Of a DNA stretch of 7,977 nt, positions 1 through 6,273 are shown piece by piece. Position 1 is the first letter of the stretch; each line of letters starts with the position of its first letter. Below the pieces are notes generated by a model. That model saw nothing but the letters and a program-made list of their open reading frames with translations, was not told the DNA's origin and ran no database searches. Made by a program: the position numbers and the translations under genes. The stretch is from Deltaproteobacteria bacterium (GTDB taxonomy: Bacteria > Myxococcota_A > UBA796): assembly GCA_002707085.1 (NCBI GenBank), contig PALY01000064.1, positions 3,291-11,267 on the forward strand, given 5' to 3'.

Positions 1-1
1 G

Positions 2-106
2 GCCGCGGACCTTAACACACCAATTGCCGACCCGCGCGATGACTGTACTGGTGACTGTTTTGTGTTGACTCTGACACTCATGGCTCCGAATTCGGTAAGC
101 TCGTGA
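2..106 (+). CDS. Possible 3' end of an upstream gene (partial)
   Basis: This frame is open from the left edge of the window to a TGA at 104-106 and gives 34 residues, including a short acidic Cys motif (DDCTGDCF) and the tail VLTLTLMAPNSVSS. The stop lies 28 bases before the start of the small exported protein gene, a spacing that would suit two genes in one transcript. No function can be assigned from so short a tail. Another frame is also open until base 66, so the reading is not certain. Sequence to the left of the window would settle it. Confidence 0.4.
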   Translation, partial: AADLNTPIADPRDDCTGDCFVLTLTLMAPNSVSS

Positions 107-122
107 CTCAAAGGACCCGAAC

Positions 123-127
123 GGAGG
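123..127 (+). promoter_or_regulatory. Ribosome binding site of the small exported protein
   Basis: A perfect GGAGG lies 7 bases before the ATG at 135. It selects that ATG over the in-frame ATGs at 144 and 147, which are too far from the site to use it well. Confidence 0.75.
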
Positions 128-134
128 CTCCAAA

Positions 135-566
135 ATGTTGCTTATGATGCTTGCTACCGCCTTGGCTTCAGACCTCGAAATCGCTGTGAGTAGTCCCGGT
201 GAGGTGCATTTAAAGGCCGTTGGTGGATCAGTTCATGTGCCTGTATGCCGGGGTGTGACATGGGATAGGTTTGATGACGAAAAGGGCGAATTTGTAGCCG
301 TGCCGGGTGAAACCTGTCATTCGCTCGGGAATGCCATCAAAATAGATTCTGAAGGCCATTCATTCTCAATTAATGTTCGGCTTCCACCCCTTCCTGAAGA
401 GGGTTTTCATGTGGTTAGGCCTGTGGTTGTTTATGGCATGAAATGTAAGGATGAAACACCATTTCCGCTATCTTCGTGTGGGGATCTTGGCGTCGTCAAA
501 GGGCCTCAGTTGGTCTTAAGAAATCGGGGGCTCAGAAGCGCCCAAAGTCCCTCGGAAACCCCATAG
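135..566 (+). CDS. Small exported four-cysteine protein, function unknown
   Basis: This is a 143-residue protein of no family I recognise. It opens with a short hydrophobic stretch (MLLMMLATALAS) that looks like a minimal signal peptide with an AxA/AS-type cleavage point near residue 12, so the mature protein is probably periplasmic or secreted. The mature part has four cysteines (38, 61, 104, 115), which could form two disulfides. It is rich in Val, Pro and Gly, as expected for a small beta-rich domain. The last 15 or so residues are polar and probably disordered. A strong GGAGG ribosome binding site supports both the gene and its start. It ends 19 bases before the stop of the convergent lipoprotein gene. 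The short n-region without a clear positive charge makes export likely but not certain. Confidence 0.7.
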   Translation: MLLMMLATALASDLEIAVSSPGEVHLKAVGGSVHVPVCRGVTWDRFDDEKGEFVAVPGETCHSLGNAIKIDSEGHSFSINVRLPPLPEEGFHVVRPVVVYGMKCKDETPFPLSSCGDLGVVKGPQLVLRNRGLRSAQSPSETP

Positions 567-585
567 GTTTTGTGTTAAATGGTTC

Positions 586-1524
586 TTACAAAACGTTGAC
601 CCGGAGGGAGCGCCAACCCATCCCTCCTCGACGGTCACGGACAACCGTGTGGAGCAGAATTTCCCCAGATGTAGAAGGGGCAGTCCATTCAACGGAACTG
701 TACGGGTAGAGGCTTTCTGGGTTGTCGAAAGAAGCTCTGTTTTCTCGTTTTGTCCCGCCTGTTTCAGTGAACCAGGTGAAAAATGGTTCCTCTGTTCTCC
801 ACTCGGTTTCTCCTTGGCCGTTGATGAACTGGTACGTTTCTACATGGCCGTCGGCCAAAACGGGTTCGATGGTGTACACCTGGCCCTGTCTGGCATTGAA
901 CCCAATCGCACCATCTAAGGCGACACCTGCCACCACGAAGTCCGTAATGTCAGGATTGTGGTTGGGGCTGGTCGCATCACTGACAGGCATTCGCTTGAAC
1001 GCAAGTTCCGCATTTTCTGGATCGGTTTCACCACCCGTGGAGAGGGTAATGTTGATGAAGGCGTTTACACCCTCTTTCGCTTCCGCTTCACTCAGTGTGT
1101 CCAGCGCATTGCTCGGTATAGTCCACGCTGGTTCCCAGTCTGGTTCCAAGCCGATGAGTCCTGCGTTGCGCGCTGCCTCGAGTGCCTCCATGAAATCCTG
1201 GTAAGACGAGTCATCGTCGAGAGAGTCAAAGGCTTGCTCAATGGCTTCCTCATCCAGTTCACATCCAAAACCAAACGCGTCTTCAGGGATACATGCGAGC
1301 CATATGGTTCCATCTAAAGTGACGTCGTCGGGGACGTATTTCAGTGATGAGAAGACGACAGTCTCACCAGGGCGAGGTTCAGCCCGGGTACCCAACACCG
1401 GATCTGGTTCGGCATCCACTTCGGCTCGTACCGCCAGAAGCCTGAGGCGGTCGAGTTGCCAGGATGCACTCAATTCTGTTGTTGAACAGCTCAAGACACA
1501 GATCAAGGGGATGAAACGTTTCAC
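586..1524 (-). CDS. Predicted lipoprotein with C-terminal Ig/PKD-like strand region, coupled to the TonB receptor
   Basis: This is a 312-residue predicted lipoprotein. The N-terminus has Lys-Arg, a hydrophobic core and a lipobox-like VLSC ending at Cys13, followed by a polar stretch. The mature part starts with SWQLDRLRLLAVRAE and then PGETVVFSSL. It contains a possible disulfide pair (Cys78 and Cys88 in WLACIP...GFGCEL). It ends in a beta-rich segment, VEWTAPSTSGEILLHTVVRDRRGGMGW, that reads like an Ig/PKD-type domain. I recall this start-and-end pattern from uncharacterised lipoproteins of Myxococcota and Bradymonadota, but no activity is known to me. The GTG start overlaps the TGA of the receptor gene (GTGA, 1521-1524), and a GGAG sits 8 bases upstream, so translational coupling is likely. 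An envelope partner of the receptor is a reasonable inference. Which membrane it sits in cannot be read from the sequence. Confidence 0.8.
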   Translation of the reverse strand: MKRFIPLICVLSCSTTELSASWQLDRLRLLAVRAEVDAEPDPVLGTRAEPRPGETVVFSSLKYVPDDVTLDGTIWLACIPEDAFGFGCELDEEAIEQAFDSLDDDSSYQDFMEALEAARNAGLIGLEPDWEPAWTIPSNALDTLSEAEAKEGVNAFINITLSTGGETDPENAELAFKRMPVSDATSPNHNPDITDFVVAGVALDGAIGFNARQGQVYTIEPVLADGHVETYQFINGQGETEWRTEEPFFTWFTETGGTKRENRASFDNPESLYPYSSVEWTAPSTSGEILLHTVVRDRRGGMGWRSLRVNVL

Positions 1525-4181
1525 AGTTCGAACTCCGCTCGGAAGCCCACAGAAGGCAAGAAGGGCAGCCCTCTTACGTACGCTTCTTCGGTGTAATCGT
1601 AGTTATATTGGACGGCCTCTGGGTTCTGTCCTCGAACCACATTGAGCAGGTCAACGTAAGTTTCTAACCACCACCGTTTGAATGTGTAGAGTTTGTCGAC
1701 TCGCATATCGAGGGCTGTAAATGGTGGCAGTCGGTCGGAGAGAGGCGCGCCCGTTGAGTAGGGGGTGTACGCATCTTGGTCAATGTCGTAGATGCCTGCA
1801 TCGTATGGAGTGTATGGGTTTCCAGTTGTATAGCGGAAACGTCCAGAGATTCCCCAGTCCTTGGGTAGTTCAAAACCAGCGAGGGCCACAAGAATATGGG
1901 TCTGGTCGTACTCGAATGGTCTCCATTCGTCTTCATTTGACCCTGCCACCGACTCTTCACCTTGGGTCGGAACCTGATACCGCTCGGCTTTGGATAGAGT
2001 GTAGCTGATCCATCCAAAGAAGCTGCCCACGGGGTTGTGACGCAACATCATTTCCATTCCAACGACGCGGCCTTGACCTCCATTTACGAAAAATGGGTCA
2101 TCGTCAGTTTCCAGTTCCTCGTTTTCGATGATCAGATCGTCAAGCTTCTTGTAGAAGGTCGTGACTTCTGCCTCTATTGCTGGACCAAAGCTTTGTTCGA
2201 TACCAATCTCTGAACCCCAGTTCCGTTCAAAGTCCACTTGGATGTCGTCGGCGTTGAAGCCCAAGTCAGGGCCTTGGGGTGGCTGGTGGTAGATGCCCGT
2301 GCCGGCTTTGAGTGTTGTAGACTCAAGTGGCGAATACCGGAACGACAAGCGGGGGTCGAGACTGGTTTCCCAGTAGTCCGGGAAAAAGAGTGTATTGAGT
2401 CGAAGACCCGGGGTGATGATCAGTTTGTCGGAGCCTTCTATGGGCTTTATCCAAGCTTCCAAAAACGGGTCTGCCGCCCACACGGAACCCTCAAAAGAGG
2501 TGGCATAATCTTCCCGTTCTGCCAGTGGATCCGTGTTGGCGAACGATTCGGGGCTGTACGGCAGTTCAATGGTGACTTCGTAGGGGCCACCAATCAGGTC
2601 CACGCCTGGCCGCAACGTGAGGGCGGGGATGGGGTTCCAGAGTAGATCACCACGAATCTCGGTCAACCAAGCTTTGTTTTCAAACTTCCAATCGTTGCCC
2701 AACCCAAAAGCGATGTAGTCGATTCCAAATGATGGAGTAAAGCGTGCCGTCAGTTCAGGAGAAAACTCTTGGGTGTATTGAGCGATGACTCTGTGTGAAC
2801 CATAGCGGACATCTGCATCCCCTTGTTGGTCCTGGTCGGTACCTTGTGCCACGTCATCGGGAGAGCCGAAAAACAGCTTGTCACCGAAGCCCATCACCAG
2901 GATTGTGAACCGCCCATTGTCCTTGTTGAGATCATCGATTTTCGCCTGATAATCCCACCAGTATGGCTTGACTGTGAAGCCGGAGTTTTGCGTAAATATC
3001 GGTATGAAGACATCGATATATGAACGCCGGCCGGCTGCGGTGAGTCCCCAGCGGTCATCTTTTCCGGTTCTTCCCTGAATGACAGCGCCAGCGTCGAGAA
3101 GATCGACAGAGGTTTCGACACGAAATTTCTCGGGATATTTCTGGCTGGTGTTGATGTTGATCACGCCGCCAGTGCTGCGGCCATATTCCACCCCATACCC
3201 GCCCGGAAGGTAGTCTACGGAGCCAACGAGGTCATCGTTTACAATCGAGACCAGACCCCCCAGGTGATAGATGAGCGGGACTCGGATTCCATCCACATAA
3301 TAAGCGGTATCTTCGGGATTAGAGCCGCGGACGACAACCAGGCCGCTACCAAAGGGCGCGCGGGCTGTACCCGGTAAATTCTGGATCACTCGAACCGGAT
3401 CTCCGAAGGTCCCGGGAATCTTTCGGATCTCATCGACACTGATTGTGCGACGAGAGATGTCTGGTTCGGGACGTTCGCCAATGACAACCATCTGTTCATC
3501 AGCCGTGTAGGTTTGTTTCATCCAAAGCGCGATGTCAGTGACTTCGCCTTCTACGATTTTCAGGGTTTTCTTTGTCGTTTCAAGCCCGGGCGCCCGAGCT
3601 TCCAGCCAAATTACGCCCACGGGTAGACCTCGGAAGCTGAATTCTCCCTCCGCATCTGTGATGGCTTCAAACTCTGCGGTTTTGCTTTTGGCCACGATGG
3701 TGGCTCCATCCACATCCGCGCGAGAACCCATTTGCCGCACATGGCCTTCAAGGTTGATGGGTTTGAGTGATGCGGCCTTCTCATCCTCATCGAGGACAAA
3801 GTTGTACTCAAACTCGATGGCGACCGGTATGGGGCCTTCACGGGTTTCCGCCGGGGTGAACTTCATTCGTTCTACCGCTGCGATGGCGGCCTCGTCGAAC
3901 CCGTGGCCCGCTGGTTGCATGACTTCTATGTGCCCGACAACGCCTGCTGCATCGATTTCAATTGCAAGGCCGACAGTGCCCTCAAGGCCTTGCAACTTTG
4001 CTCCTTCTGGAAAGTCCGCTTCCACGAATTCCAACACAGTGGGTGCTTTTGTGATGGGAAGAGGGGCCTCTTCAGGAGCTTCCTGTTGGGTGGCTTTTTG
4101 GTCGGGGCGTTCGCCCAACTCTTGCGACCACGCTGTTCCCCCAAAAAATAGGGCGGTGACGAGCATCGGAAATTTATACAC
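1521..4181 (-). CDS. TonB-dependent outer-membrane receptor with N-terminal TonB C-terminal domain
   Basis: This 886-residue protein has four parts. After a signal peptide (cleavage near residue 19-20, TAWS-Q) and an acidic, Pro-rich linker comes a TonB C-terminal domain (about 48-130: EADFPEGAKLQGLEGTV, AAVERMKFTPA). Next is a carboxypeptidase-regulatory-like beta-sandwich (about 143-222: LEGHVR, DAEGEFSFRGLPVG). A TonB-box-like EQMVVIGE (229-236) leads into the plug (about 242-345: VRGSNPEDTAYYVDGIRVP, LPGGYGVEYGRSTGGVININT). The rest (about 350-886) is the outer-membrane beta-barrel. TonB-dependent receptors import scarce ligands using TonB/ExbBD energy, and the ligand here cannot be read from sequence. 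The C-terminus (GFRAEFEL) does not end in the usual aromatic residue, but Phe is third from last. It is the first gene of a pair with the lipoprotein. The GTG start at 4181 is chosen because it has a good ribosome binding site. An in-frame ATG at 4166 has none. Confidence 0.93.
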   Translation of the reverse strand: MYKFPMLVTALFFGGTAWSQELGERPDQKATQQEAPEEAPLPITKAPTVLEFVEADFPEGAKLQGLEGTVGLAIEIDAAGVVGHIEVMQPAGHGFDEAAIAAVERMKFTPAETREGPIPVAIEFEYNFVLDEDEKAASLKPINLEGHVRQMGSRADVDGATIVAKSKTAEFEAITDAEGEFSFRGLPVGVIWLEARAPGLETTKKTLKIVEGEVTDIALWMKQTYTADEQMVVIGERPEPDISRRTISVDEIRKIPGTFGDPVRVIQNLPGTARAPFGSGLVVVRGSNPEDTAYYVDGIRVPLIYHLGGLVSIVNDDLVGSVDYLPGGYGVEYGRSTGGVININTSQKYPEKFRVETSVDLLDAGAVIQGRTGKDDRWGLTAAGRRSYIDVFIPIFTQNSGFTVKPYWWDYQAKIDDLNKDNGRFTILVMGFGDKLFFGSPDDVAQGTDQDQQGDADVRYGSHRVIAQYTQEFSPELTARFTPSFGIDYIAFGLGNDWKFENKAWLTEIRGDLLWNPIPALTLRPGVDLIGGPYEVTIELPYSPESFANTDPLAEREDYATSFEGSVWAADPFLEAWIKPIEGSDKLIITPGLRLNTLFFPDYWETSLDPRLSFRYSPLESTTLKAGTGIYHQPPQGPDLGFNADDIQVDFERNWGSEIGIEQSFGPAIEAEVTTFYKKLDDLIIENEELETDDDPFFVNGGQGRVVGMEMMLRHNPVGSFFGWISYTLSKAERYQVPTQGEESVAGSNEDEWRPFEYDQTHILVALAGFELPKDWGISGRFRYTTGNPYTPYDAGIYDIDQDAYTPYSTGAPLSDRLPPFTALDMRVDKLYTFKRWWLETYVDLLNVVRGQNPEAVQYNYDYTEEAYVRGLPFLPSVGFRAEFEL
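1533..1536 (-). promoter_or_regulatory. Ribosome binding site of the lipoprotein
   Basis: GGAG on the minus strand lies 8 bases before the GTG at 1524-1522, inside the last codons of the receptor gene. It supports the GTG start and the GTGA overlap. Confidence 0.6.
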
Positions 4182-4188
4182 TCAAAAG

Positions 4189-4195
4189 CCCTTCC
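4189..4195 (-). promoter_or_regulatory. Ribosome binding site of the TonB-dependent receptor
   Basis: GGAAGGG on the minus strand lies 7 bases before the GTG at 4181-4179. The alternative ATG at 4166 has only AT-rich sequence before it, so this site decides the start. Confidence 0.65.
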
Positions 4196-4289
4196 AGTGA
4201 TTGTAGATAGCCATTGTTAGTGACACCTTTTGAGAGCCTGTTTGGCGGTTAAAATGTGCCGCTTTTTGATGAAAGGATCAACAAATACC

Positions 4290-4324
4290 AAAAAAAAAAG
4301 ACCTCCCAGATCGTCTGGAAGGCC
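4290..4324 (-). terminator. Intrinsic terminator of the tRNA-Cys unit
   Basis: Read on the minus strand, an 11-bp stem (arms 4324-4314 and 4310-4300, with two G-U pairs) closes a three-base loop and is followed at once by ten T residues (4299-4290). It begins 9 bases after the tRNA CCA end. This is a classic Rho-independent terminator and should insulate the receptor gene downstream from tRNA transcription. Confidence 0.9.
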
Positions 4325-4333
4325 CTTTGTAGG

Positions 4334-4408
4334 TGGAGGCGACGACCGGATTCGAACCGGTGAATGGAGGTTTTGCAAACCTCTGGCTTACCACTTGCCT
4401 ACGTCGCC
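4334..4408 (-). tRNA. tRNA-Cys (GCA anticodon), CCA encoded
   Basis: The minus strand folds into a full 75-base cloverleaf. The acceptor stem is GGCGACG/CGTCGCC (7 of 7 pairs). The D arm is GGC...GCC with GTGG in its loop. The anticodon stem GAGGT/ACCTC holds the loop TTGCAAA, giving anticodon GCA. The T arm is ACCGG/CCGGT with loop TTCGAAT. The discriminator base is U, the known identity element of cysteine tRNAs, and CCA is encoded at 4336-4334. It lies 44 bases after the peptidase gene on the same strand and has its own promoter-like and terminator sequences. Confidence 0.98.
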
Positions 4409-4418
4409 CAAGACGCAA

Positions 4419-4447
4419 ATGCTATGCAGGGCGAGAGAGGATTGCAA
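4419..4447 (-). promoter_or_regulatory. Likely sigma70-type promoter of tRNA-Cys
   Basis: On the minus strand, TTGCAA (4447-4442) and TAGCAT (4424-4419) are separated by exactly 17 bases, and each matches the -35/-10 consensus at 4 of 6 positions. The -10 box ends 10 bases before the tRNA 5' end, which would give a leader of only a few bases. The boxes fall in the 44-base gap behind the peptidase gene. Read-through from that gene remains possible as well. Confidence 0.55.
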
Positions 4448-4452
4448 GGCGC

Positions 4453-5484
4453 TTAAGTGCGAAGCTGTATGATCGCTTGTTCAATCACGGTTGCTCCACC
4501 ATTTAAAACGTTGGTTTCCCAGGCTTTTGCAGGTGGACAAAATGCATTTTTAAGTAGTGTTTTCGATGTTTTTGTGTTTCCGCCCCAATGGTGCGACTGA
4601 TTTTCAGCGCGCAGGGCTTGCAATACTTTTAATGCTGGAATTGTACCGAACTCACAGGTGAGTACATCGACTTTGTCGCCAAACAGCCGAGCCATGGCAT
4701 CGGGAAGGCCGCCGCGAATCTTATAGGCCACCCCGTGGTCTGCATCCCAGGGCTGCACTCGTTCCCCATAGGCATCGCGTAGATCAAGGTGTGCTTTGCT
4801 CCCAGCCTCGGTGTCTACCAGCAAGGCGTATGTCCCACTCTTGCCAAGGCCAGTATGGAAGTCGATGTGAACGATTTTCTCTGCATCCGCGACCAGTTCA
4901 GGCAGATGCTTCAGGAGTAATTCTGGCCCTTTCTCCAGACGTTCTCCACCAAAAAACAGTCCTTTCGGGAAGTCGTACTGGCCACCAACCACCGCAGTCT
5001 TCAGTGTGTTGTAGCCGTGAATCAGGATTTGAATGACCGTGCGGGTCAGCATGAATTCAAGGCCGCCCGTCGGCTTTTCCGGGTTCAAGAGTGCGTTGAG
5101 TCGTTGATAGCCGTCGCTTGAGCCTGAGTATTCTTCGTCGCTTTCTAGAAAATTTCGATTCAGATCCACGTTGTTTTCATTCACACGACGGACCTTTGAC
5201 ATTCCATATGGATTGAGCGCGTGAAGCATGACCACCCGAATGTCATCAGGGAGGCCCTGTTGTAGCATCTGCAGTTGAATTGCACTGCCAGCAAATCCCT
5301 CCACTCCATGTAGACCACTCGATAAAACCAGGACCTTGCTTCCGGTTCCGAAGGAGGCAGCGTCGATGGTCAGTGGGTTTCCGTCTTCATCGTCCATGAC
5401 CGCCATAGCGGACAGTTCACCGCCGGCATCGGTGGCCATCTTCCGAAAAGTTGTTCTCGCTTCTTCGTATGTGTCATGAAACAT
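4453..5484 (-). CDS. DUF2817 / M14-like zinc carboxypeptidase family protein
   Basis: The protein is 343 residues long when started at the ATG at 5484. It carries the M14-type metal site: HGVE (His59, Glu62) and HIDFHTG (His210) as zinc ligands, plus the NNVDLNRNF motif (104-112), which in this fold includes the substrate-carboxylate-binding Arg. Glu278 in CEFGT is the candidate catalytic base. This matches the DUF2817 family, whose members resemble zinc carboxypeptidases or deacylases. The natural substrate is unknown to me, and no signal peptide is seen, so it is probably cytoplasmic. The frame stays open to an ATG at 5592, but that start would run 72 bases into the divergent glycosyltransferase gene and add 36 residues of unconvincing sequence. 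Family members usually begin near the 'dtYeeAR..F' segment, which supports 5484. The ribosome binding site there is weak. Confidence 0.88.
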   Translation of the reverse strand: MFHDTYEEARTTFRKMATDAGGELSAMAVMDDEDGNPLTIDAASFGTGSKVLVLSSGLHGVEGFAGSAIQLQMLQQGLPDDIRVVMLHALNPYGMSKVRRVNENNVDLNRNFLESDEEYSGSSDGYQRLNALLNPEKPTGGLEFMLTRTVIQILIHGYNTLKTAVVGGQYDFPKGLFFGGERLEKGPELLLKHLPELVADAEKIVHIDFHTGLGKSGTYALLVDTEAGSKAHLDLRDAYGERVQPWDADHGVAYKIRGGLPDAMARLFGDKVDVLTCEFGTIPALKVLQALRAENQSHHWGGNTKTSKTLLKNAFCPPAKAWETNVLNGGATVIEQAIIQLRT

Positions 5485-5520
5485 AGCTTTGGCATAACTC
5501 GGGCTAGGTTCGGTTAGAGC

Positions 5521-6273
5521 ATGTGCGTGCAAAGACTCACCGTCACAATCATTGCCCGAAATGAAGCGGATCGGATCGGTGCGGCGATTCAAAGCGTTGA
5601 TTTTGCGGATGAAGTGTTGGTTGTGGACTCAGGCTCTACGGATGACACCATTGATGTGGCACGTTCGTTGGGAGCAAGAGTCATTGAAACCGATTGGCCG
5701 GGATATCGAGAACAGAAGAATCGAGCGATGGGGTGGGCGACATACGATTGGGTCTTGGGTTTGGATGCTGACGAGCGCGTGAACTCGGAGTTGGCAGCCG
5801 CCATTACTGAAGTCCTTCGCAGCCCTCAGGCCGCCGGGTACGAGATGTCCCGCTTGGGTCATTGGATGGGTGCTGAAATTCATCATGGGACTTGGCGTCC
5901 TGATCGGGCCATTCGATTGTTCGACCGGCGGTTCGGCCGTTGGACGGGTGGTTCTGTACACGAATTGGTGGAGGTCGACGGACCCGTCCACCGGGTGGCA
6001 GGTGAGTTGGTTCATCACCCATACAGAGATTTAGAGGAACAGCTTCAGAGCATTCAACGGTATGCCCAGTTGTTTGTTGATGACGCACGCCAAGATGGAG
6101 TGAGAGCCCGGTGGTGGGATGTGGTGTTCCGCCCTTTCTTTCATCTGTTCAAGGCGTTGGTACTGCGTGCAGGGATCCGCGATGGCATTCGCGGCTGGTG
6201 CTTGGCGGCTTTGGGTGCCACACATGTAATGCTGAAGTGGGGCATGCTCTACCTCGCTCAGGATGAGCCATGA
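5521..6273 (+). CDS. Family 2 glycosyltransferase, WaaE/KdtX-like (LPS core type)
   Basis: This 250-residue protein is a GT-A-fold glycosyltransferase. It has the N-terminal nucleotide-sugar strand LTVTIIARNEADRI (6-19), VVDSGSTDDT (34-43), and the metal-binding DAD in LDADER (81-86). The later FGRWTGGSVHELVEV segment is typical of the WaaE/KdtX branch, which adds a sugar to the inner LPS core at the cytoplasmic face of the inner membrane. The C-terminal third (FRPFFHLFKALVLRAGIRDGIRGW and on to residue 246) is hydrophobic and basic and may attach to the membrane. The exact sugar and acceptor are not known. The ATG at 5521 has little Shine-Dalgarno sequence, and a GTG at 5527 is an alternative that matches family starts slightly better. 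It is the first gene of an operon and overlaps the next gene by ATGA. Confidence 0.92.
   Translation: MCVQRLTVTIIARNEADRIGAAIQSVDFADEVLVVDSGSTDDTIDVARSLGARVIETDWPGYREQKNRAMGWATYDWVLGLDADERVNSELAAAITEVLRSPQAAGYEMSRLGHWMGAEIHHGTWRPDRAIRLFDRRFGRWTGGSVHELVEVDGPVHRVAGELVHHPYRDLEEQLQSIQRYAQLFVDDARQDGVRARWWDVVFRPFFHLFKALVLRAGIRDGIRGWCLAALGATHVMLKWGMLYLAQDEP

Noticed and set aside
65..93. Possible promoter for the small exported protein, TTGACT at 65-70
   Set aside because: The -35 match is good, but no acceptable -10 box exists at 16 to 19 bases spacing, and the stretch may be coding.
567..594. Hairpin GTTTTGT/ACAAAAC between the convergent genes as a terminator
   Set aside because: The stem is AT-rich with a 14-base loop, overlaps the lipoprotein stop and has no T-run on either strand. 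Another weak stem at 556-570 has only five pairs. Neither is convincing.
3532..4200. Long open frame (222 codons) on the plus strand across the start of the receptor gene
   Set aside because: It is antisense to a receptor with clear TonB, plug and barrel motifs. Its translation is Ser/Thr/Ala-rich without domain features, as expected for a shadow of the coding strand.
4334..4408. tRNA-Cys as an active attachment site of a mobile element
   Set aside because: No integrase is present and I saw no second copy of the tRNA 3' end in the window. Its neighbours look like ordinary chromosomal genes.
4230..4472. Plus-strand open frame of 80 codons
   Set aside because: It runs through the tRNA-Cys gene and its terminator in antisense, so it cannot reasonably be a protein gene.
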